From Cladophialophora immunda (Eukaryota > Ascomycota > Eurotiomycetes > Chaetothyriales > Herpotrichiellaceae), in assembly GCF_000835495.1 (NCBI RefSeq), contig NW_015622543.1, positions 2,155,849 through 2,219,848 on the forward strand: a stretch of DNA of 64,000 bases, written 5' to 3'. The notes under the pieces are model-generated. The model had not been told where the DNA came from. It was given only the letters and a program-made list of their open reading frames with translations, and searched no databases. Positions 58,038-64,000 of this stretch are shown piece after piece; the stretch's first letter is position 1; the number at the start of each line of letters is the position of its first letter. Position numbers and translations under genes: made by a program.

Positions 58038-58601
58038 CTACTTCATGACCCACAGAAACCTTCCGAAATTCACACCCCGTGGGTTTGGTTTGATGAGGAC
58101 CTTGTCGTAACGGTCCTGCCATTGCTGGCCGTGTTCATCGTACAACTGCCCTTTCGTGAGCTTAGAACTAATCTCTGCTTGATTGTTTGGGTCGAAAACT
58201 TGGACATATTGCCGTTTTGCGTCATTCACCAGAACCCATCGTAGGACGCCTTCTGCAGGTTCAATTTCCCGCCCCTTAAACTCTAGCACCAGGCGTGGCG
58301 ACTTGCCGCCGAGGCCAACAGCGCGTTTGGCATCGCGCTTGAGCTGACGAGCTTTTCGAGCTTCCAGGAGCTCTTCTGGCTTGTGCCACTGCTGTAGCGG
58401 CTTCAAGTCGAGCGTCGAGCCACTCCTGATCTTGTGCGCTGATTCAGTGTCGATCCATTCAGTGTTGGCCACCAGCTGATGGGCGAGAGTGTCGAGGTGT
58501 TCTGCGATGTCCGGGAGGTTCCCATCGCGAGTTTCGAGACAAAGTTTGATGGTTTGAGCGACGTGGTGGACGAATGTTCCTGTCGGCTGAGTCTGCACCA
58601 T
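58038..58601 (-). CDS. Hypothetical protein
   Basis: 187 aa from the ATG at 58601, the first ATG of the frame; upstream only GTG keeps it open. The first half is helical (VHHVAQTIKLCLETRDGNLPDIAEHLDTLAHQLV). The second half has a basic Lys/Arg-rich stretch (KARQLKRDAKRAVGLGG) followed by a strand-rich segment ending FGRFLWVMK. No signal peptide, membrane segment or known motif. Composition and length look like a real small gene, but I do not recognise the family. Single exon. Confidence 0.5.
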   Translation of the reverse strand: MVQTQPTGTFVHHVAQTIKLCLETRDGNLPDIAEHLDTLAHQLVANTEWIDTESAHKIRSGSTLDLKPLQQWHKPEELLEARKARQLKRDAKRAVGLGGKSPRLVLEFKGREIEPAEGVLRWVLVNDAKRQYVQVFDPNNQAEISSKLTKGQLYDEHGQQWQDRYDKVLIKPNPRGVNFGRFLWVMK

Positions 58602-58739
58602 CGTCGTGAATAGGTTGTCCGTGGCAGAAATAAATATATATATGTTTGTTGACACATTTTGATCTCTTGATTGTTTTCAATTCCGAAAGTAGGTTATTGA
58701 ACGCACGCTGTGTCGCCGTGAAGTCCTTCGCAACCTGAT

Positions 58740-59100
58740 CCTAATTATTCTTCCAGTCGGTGAGGTTGAGAAACGAGTTGAGGATAGGTATGTTCGCGTC
58801 CGATCTTGGTTGCTGGTCTGCATCTTTGCTGTCTCTTTCCGTGTCGTTGGTCAGATCCATTGTGCGAGCCTTGGGCGTTGTGGTCGTGCCGGCCTTTGTA
58901 AGACGCTTTCATTCTCGTATCTTGGTCAGGTTGCTTATTTCTTGCCTTGAGACATGTTTGCTGGACTGGGGTTCGGTACGACCGCCTGCGCTGCCGGTTT
59001 GCGAGGAGCTGGAGCCATCTCTTCTGGGCGTGGCGGTGCCCTCTGAGCTCTGTATTTCGTCTAGAAGTTACCAGCTTGAAAAGTCTACTATCATTCAGGA
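58740..59100 (-). pseudogene. Coding-like frame with an in-frame TGA
   Basis: One minus-strand frame reads as a Ser/Thr/Gly-rich polypeptide (DEIQSSEGTATPRRDG..., then SKHVSRQEISNLTKIRE), hits TGA near 58907, and continues in the same frame as KRLTKAGTTTTPKARTMDLTNDTERD to FLNLTDWKNN and a TAG. Codon use looks coding rather than random, but no start or family is evident. Confidence 0.25.
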
Positions 59101-59479
59101 ATGGGAAGAAGAGGAAAGCGAGAAGAGAATCCTGAAACGAAGACTTGTGGAAAGAAAATAGTAATAACCGGATTACTACTAGCGTAAAGTGCATATCGCC
59201 AAGTCCAGAAGGGAAGCGTCCTATTCATATGTGAATATACCGAGTACAATAAGATCAGTAGTGAATGGGACAACGCCGACGTCCATATCGCATTTATGAT
59301 GTGTTGCGTTCAGAAGGTCCGCCGATGGCAAAATTAAGTGACACAGTCTGACAATAAGGGGTATTATGATAGCAAATTATTATGATCCAGATTCTTGGAT
59401 TTCGATTTCCCCTTTGGTCGGTGCGGCTCTCCCGTTTTCTCACCCCAATCACACCCCTTTCACACCCCCTGCTCACCTT

Positions 59480-59560
59480 CGACTCACCCCGACTCACCCC
59501 GACTCACCACGACTCACCTTAGCCCACCCTCGACTCACATTCAACTCACCCTCGACTAGC
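59480..59560 (+). repeat. Degenerate tandem repeat, about 10-bp unit
   Basis: Repeats of CGACTCACC(C/T/A) with drift toward the right side; about eight recognisable units. It lies in a gene-poor stretch. Confidence 0.7.
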
Positions 59561-61232
59561 CTCTCAAGATTAAGGCCCCATTCGAAGCGTGTGACGAATT
59601 GACGGCGCTGCATCCAAGAGAACGCGATCAAACCAAGGAAGGGATGTTCATGGATGGTGAGAGAGGGGTCCAGTGAACATGCCAGGTGACATTACCTTGC
59701 AGTGGCGACTATGGAAGTCCGCCCTATCAGTTGCAAAGTATTATCCCTCCGGTTGTTTTCGAAAAGAAGGAAAAGGGACAGGAGTCCCCTTCGCTTGGCC
59801 CGTTCTCTGTTTCTGTCGGGATGAATTACCTTTCTCTTTGTGAGTCCTTTGACTGCTGTCTAAAGTTATTAGAGAGGTAGCCACGATGACTGCCGTTGAG
59901 ACTGCTGGCGATCTAGAACGGAAGAGGTTGCGGGAAGTTAATGGCTTTCGTGAAGCTATCCAGAAGACCGATGATTCTCTTACCTTAAAGCCAGTTGAGC
60001 CCAGCACTGGTGCAGCTTATAAGGCTGCTTTACACGAAGGAGTGGAAAGCGTTGGCGTTCAATAGGTTGGCGTTGCTTCACGTACTCCGTCAGAAGATCT
60101 GGTTGTTTCCATTCATGGTGTGGTTGGGGGAAAGACCCGCCGACAGCCCGCCGATCGCCATGCCAGTCATCGATGCGGAGGACCACACGGTGCAAAATCA
60201 AGACAGGGCACGGAGGGAGAAGAACTAACAGCCCTCCTGTATCTTCGGCTCTTTCGCCGATGGCCGATTGTGTCTTCCTCCTCTTCTTCTCCTTACGTTG
60301 TAGAGTGCCGTTTTCCTATAGTCACGCAGTTTACTTGGGTTCGAATGATGCTCAAATTTCGAAGACATACAGTTTCAGTCTCAGCTACATCGCCCCACTA
60401 CTATATCACCAAGCAAACCACCTCGGGCTTGCCTCGTGACACCTCACGTGTTGTATAGCAGCTCGTAACAGCTAGGGGCGGGAAGACTTGGTATCTCCTT
60501 ACAGTAGAGCGTACGATACAAGGAGGAGAGGAGACGGATATTCTTCCTTCTTCCTTTTCCTCTCTAGATTTATCGTCCTTGTTACTAGGTTAGCTAGCTA
60601 GTTATAGAACTCATTCTAAACCCTTATAGTTACGCGAAAGGGATTAGAAGAGGTTGATTATCTTTGGTGCACTATCTACACGGTGGCGTTTAAGAATGCT
60701 ATGCTTCTATGTGGTCACAGTGCCTATAGAGAATACTTAGGCTTATAGGTGGGCTAAAGGAAAGGCTACCCTTGGTGTAGGCAAAGTTTTAAAGCTGGCT
60801 ATATTCGAGATATCTATCTCGGATCTAGCAGTGAGATTCGAGATGTCCCTAAGGATGATGGTGACGTGACGGAGATTATCTTGCTAGCTAGCGACAGTGA
60901 GTAGAAACCCATAGGATCGAGAGCCACAACATAGTTTAGAAGCTAGGAAGGTAGCAAAGAAAAGGACAATGAAAGATAGCACTTCTGCTTTTTGATTGAT
61001 ACAAGAAACTCAATTAGCCATAGTCTCGGCCACTTTTTATCCTCCCGCAATGTGAACAGCGTCACTGCTGTCTATATACCTATATACCCAGAGCCCTTGA
61101 AATCGAACCAAAGATTTGACCTCGCTCACTCAACAAAAAGGGAAAACATATGTTGTGTGCTTAGAATTTTCCATTCGCCTGGGTTTCTCAACGGTTCGTC
61201 CCAAATGGCATTCGCAAAGCTGGCAAAGTTAG
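59561..61232. other. Gene-poor, AT-rich stretch, possible retroelement debris
   Basis: No intact gene. A 59-codon ORF at 59886-60065 (TAVETAGDLERKRLREVNGF...) reads as helical protein but is isolated. From about 60450 to 60960 the DNA is AT-rich, repeats CTAG/GCTAGC words, and includes a TTTGGTGCACTATCTACA-type segment near 60662 that resembles sequence just inside fungal LTRs. No target-site duplication or paired LTR could be shown. Confidence 0.3.
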
Positions 61233-64000
61233 CTACTCTCGTGCTGCAAGTGATCTGAACCGAAGCCGGTCGCTCAGATCCTTTTTGGGCACCCTGGCAA
61301 GCCAATACAGGAAAAACGCCCCGGCGATGTTGAAAATGATAAACGCCCACATGATTCCAAAGTTTCGCCATCTCTCGCCGTAGTAAGACGACACCGACGC
61401 CAGAAATGTGTTGGTGGAAGCGATCGGGCAGAATTCACAATGCTCGGTCGCATTGGGATTGGAGAGACTCCCTCCGGCGAGCTGCATGTATGTTGCCAAA
61501 TATTCTCCACAGGTTTGACCGCGGGGCGGCTCCAGTCTCGACATCTCCAGGAGTGAGCATTGAACCTCGTTGTTGGCCAGGCCGGTGGAGAGGAAGCCGC
61601 CGATGAGATAGGTGAGCGGCGAAACTCTGTACATGAAGATCCAAAACCCGGGCAGGGCACTTGGAGTGGCGATGACACTGAAGTTGTCAGCAAACATCTC
61701 TGAAAGCTCGATGGTTCTTCTTTCCAGAAGAACTTACCCGCAGAATATCAGACAGAGTGAGAACAGAACCAGGGCGATGATGGCTCCGATTTCCGCCGTC
61801 GGCAACCCGGCGATGATCAAGTCTGCAAATGTGGCGGTGAAAAGGGTGAAACACCAGGTGAGGAGGAACATCAGCGCACCACGTTCGCCGACCTGGTGGG
61901 CCGGTTGGGCGTTATGGGTCATCCCGACGAGGTAGTAAAAGGGGAAAAAGATCAATGGGGCCGCCACCGTGTTCCAGGCGAGCTCGACGACCACGTTGGC
62001 GCACATGAAGATGTACCATGCGTAAGTGTTTGCCGGTCGTTCTCGCACTTCGTACAGGTCGCGCTGAGTGACAAAGTTGGGCATGGTTTGGTACACCAGA
62101 AAGGCCAAGATCACCATGATCATGAAAATCGCAAACATTTGGTTCTGTAGGCCTTGGATCGTGATGTCGGCATCATAAAATGAGGCGCCAATGAAGATGC
62201 TCTGCAACGCAAAAGGGTCAGCAACTTGCCCACTGAAATAAAAGAGGTCACATTTTGTCTAAGTGTAGACTTACAGTCGCCAGACATAGGAATAGTTTGG
62301 AGTAGATGTAGGACGGGGTACGCCAATATTGTTGAAAAACCCTTTGTGTGCATAGGCGCATCTGGTCAACGAGAGGTGCAGCAAACTGAGTTGCCTTGAT
62401 TGTCGTCGTTCGCGATGCCGACCCTTCCTTTGTAGCAGCTTCGCGCTCGCGCGCGTGTGACTCGAGATCCAACAGCTCGCGTAGGACTTCGGCATGCTCA
62501 TGGCTGGATCGCCAAGTTTCCGGCCAATCTCGAATGGCCTGTGAGCCAGGCGCGGCGCCGATGACTTCCAACATCCATTCCGCCGGGTTTTCAGCTGGGT
62601 CACATGCCCGAGCACCGTACTTCTCGAAGTAGCTCGTAAGAGTTTCTGATTCCTCGCCAATGTCACCGAAGTACACTGTTTTCCCTCCTTCGGCAAGGAG
62701 AAGGAGGCGGTCGAACTGCTGGAAGAGCATTGCCGATGGTTGATGAATGGTACACAAAATGGCCTGGCCATTGTCGGAAAGCTTCTTTAGTAAAGTCGTA
62801 ACCGACCATGCCGTTTGGCTGTCAAGGCCGGAAGTAGGCTCGTCAACAAAGAGGAGTAGATCTGGCTTAGCAGCAAGCTCGACTCCGATTGTCAGGCGTT
62901 TTCTTTGCTCGACGTTTAGACCTGTGCGCCCTTCTTGTCAGTATAACAGCACATAATCTCGGTTGTCGTTCTATGGAAAGACAAACCTTCGCCAGGAACG
63001 CCAACTATCGCCTCAGCATAGGCTTTCATCTCCAACAATTCGATGACATTCTCAACGTGGGCGAGCTTCTCCTCGACGCTGACGCTTTCCGGCTGCCGCA
63101 GCAAGGCACTGAAACGCAAAGACTCTCTGACCGTAGAGGTGGCCAAGTGAAGATCTTGCTGACCCACATAACCTGTCTTCCTTTGAAACGATCGATCTCG
63201 TGGAGAGCCATCTACCAGCATGTGGCCGGTGACAACCCCCATCGTGACCCTGCTTCCAAGAACGTCTAGAAGCGTGGTTTTGCCAGCACCGGAGGCACCC
63301 TATCGTCAGGTCAGGATATGTTCTTCAATTTATCGAATCTTTTATCGGGAATTTACCATCAGGGCCGTTAGGGATCCCGGTTTTATCCAGCCATTAACCT
63401 CATTCAAGATCTGTCGAGGTTTGCCTTTGATCGAAACCTCGTACGAGACATCTCTCCAATGGAACGTCGAAGTCTGTTTGAGAGCCCCGGTACGAAATTG
63501 GCTGCCGGTGTCTGTGCCGGTAGAGTCGAAAATCCGGTCGTCAGGGAGGGATTTATCGGCCGATTCCTCGTCCTGTGCCAATGTCGCCATCGATTTAGGC
63601 GCGTGGCCGCGTCGAAAGACAAGGACCTCGCCTTTGGAGCGTTCGCTGTGGATGTACTCGGCCGCAATAAGGTAAGTAGCCATGAAGAAGACGATGAATG
63701 CGATCAGAATGCCAAAGTTCCTGTTCACCTGTTAGTTTCAAGGACAATAGCTGGCTGGACTGCCCTAAGCTTACCTCCAGAGATGCGAGTGACGGTACCC
63801 AAAGACGGCATCAATATAGTAGGAACCATCCACGTAATCCGACCCTGGAAGTGCTCCACTCGCAGTACATGCACGCTCAAGCCCAGTTGTATTTTGATAT
63901 GTGGGGCCAGCAGGGACGAATTGGGCGCAGGGGAATTGACGGCCGTGGAATTCGTTGACCATAAGACTTTCATAGCCGTAGGCTATGGGATCCAGGTAGT
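61233..64000 (-). CDS. PDR-type ABC transporter, C-terminal half (partial)
   Basis: Plus-edge truncated gene; its 5' part lies beyond 64000. Exons in the window: 64000-63775, 63720-63357, 63299-62987, 62921-62275, 62201-61738 and 61677-61233, all with consensus splice ends and matching phases. The first visible part ends the N-terminal membrane domain ([19 protein letters not shown], then [17 protein letters not shown]). The second nucleotide-binding domain has Walker [11 protein letters not shown], signature [14 protein letters not shown] and Walker [14 protein letters not shown] with the H-loop HQPS. The second membrane domain follows with six helices and a Cys-containing external loop (CGEYL, CEFCPI). 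This is the full-size ABCG (pleiotropic drug resistance) layout: ATP-driven export of hydrophobic compounds at the plasma membrane. Confidence 0.93.

Noticed and set aside
58745..59194. 149-aa minus-strand and 133-aa plus-strand ORFs at the same place
   Set aside because: Neither shows a domain; the more coherent coding-like frame is the third one, which carries a TGA and is listed separately.

Overview
The window is nuclear DNA from a filamentous ascomycete (Pezizomycotina). Most genes carry short GT..AG introns of about 50-100 nt. Housekeeping genes typical of the group are present: FACT subunit Spt16, FGAM synthase, cytochrome c oxidase subunit VI and an ELO elongase. Zn2Cys6 regulators, fungal MFS permeases and a PDR-type ABC transporter complete the picture. 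The load of oxidative catabolic enzymes would suit a black-yeast type Eurotiomycete (Chaetothyriales), but that placement is a guess. There are no operons, CRISPR arrays or prokaryotic signals, and I recognised no tRNA or rRNA gene.

Layout. 0-29 kb is mostly ordinary genome: secreted tyrosinase, acid-ceramidase/NAAA-like hydrolase, two conserved proteins of unknown function, SPT16, a mitochondrial carrier, a large disordered nuclear-type protein, an MFS sugar transporter, the purine gene for FGAM synthase, an ELO elongase and COX6. 29-31 kb is gene-poor. 31-53.5 kb is a compact accessory cluster bounded by two Zn2Cys6 regulators that both point inward. Between them lie a metallo-beta-lactamase-fold (lactonase-like) hydrolase, a Baeyer-Villiger monooxygenase (BVMO), an NmrA-like protein, a zinc alcohol dehydrogenase (ADH), an enoyl-reductase-like MDR, an aldehyde dehydrogenase (ALDH), a small carboxymuconolactone-decarboxylase-like protein, a second zinc ADH and an MFS permease. 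It also holds two broken relics: an SDR pseudogene and an ALDH/BVMO chimera. 54-64 kb holds a membrane-protein gene broken by one stop codon, a hypothetical gene, a repeat-rich gene-poor stretch, and the 3' part of a PDR ABC transporter that runs off the right edge.

How the cluster could work (inference). The enzyme set matches, step for step, the logic of bacterial alicyclic alcohol/ketone degradation (the chnA-E route): an ADH makes a cyclic ketone, the BVMO makes a lactone, a lactonase opens it, a second ADH makes the aldehyde acid and the ALDH makes the dicarboxylic acid. Uptake would be by the MFS permease and control by the two flanking regulators. No PKS, NRPS, terpene synthase or P450 lies inside, which favours catabolism over biosynthesis. 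Most of the cluster promoters share the 7-mer CGGCCCG. This looks like a fungal catabolic cluster for a cyclic ketone or similar compound; the substrate cannot be read from sequence.

Exon boundaries were worked out by hand from splice consensus and reading frame. Total lengths divisible by three support most models.
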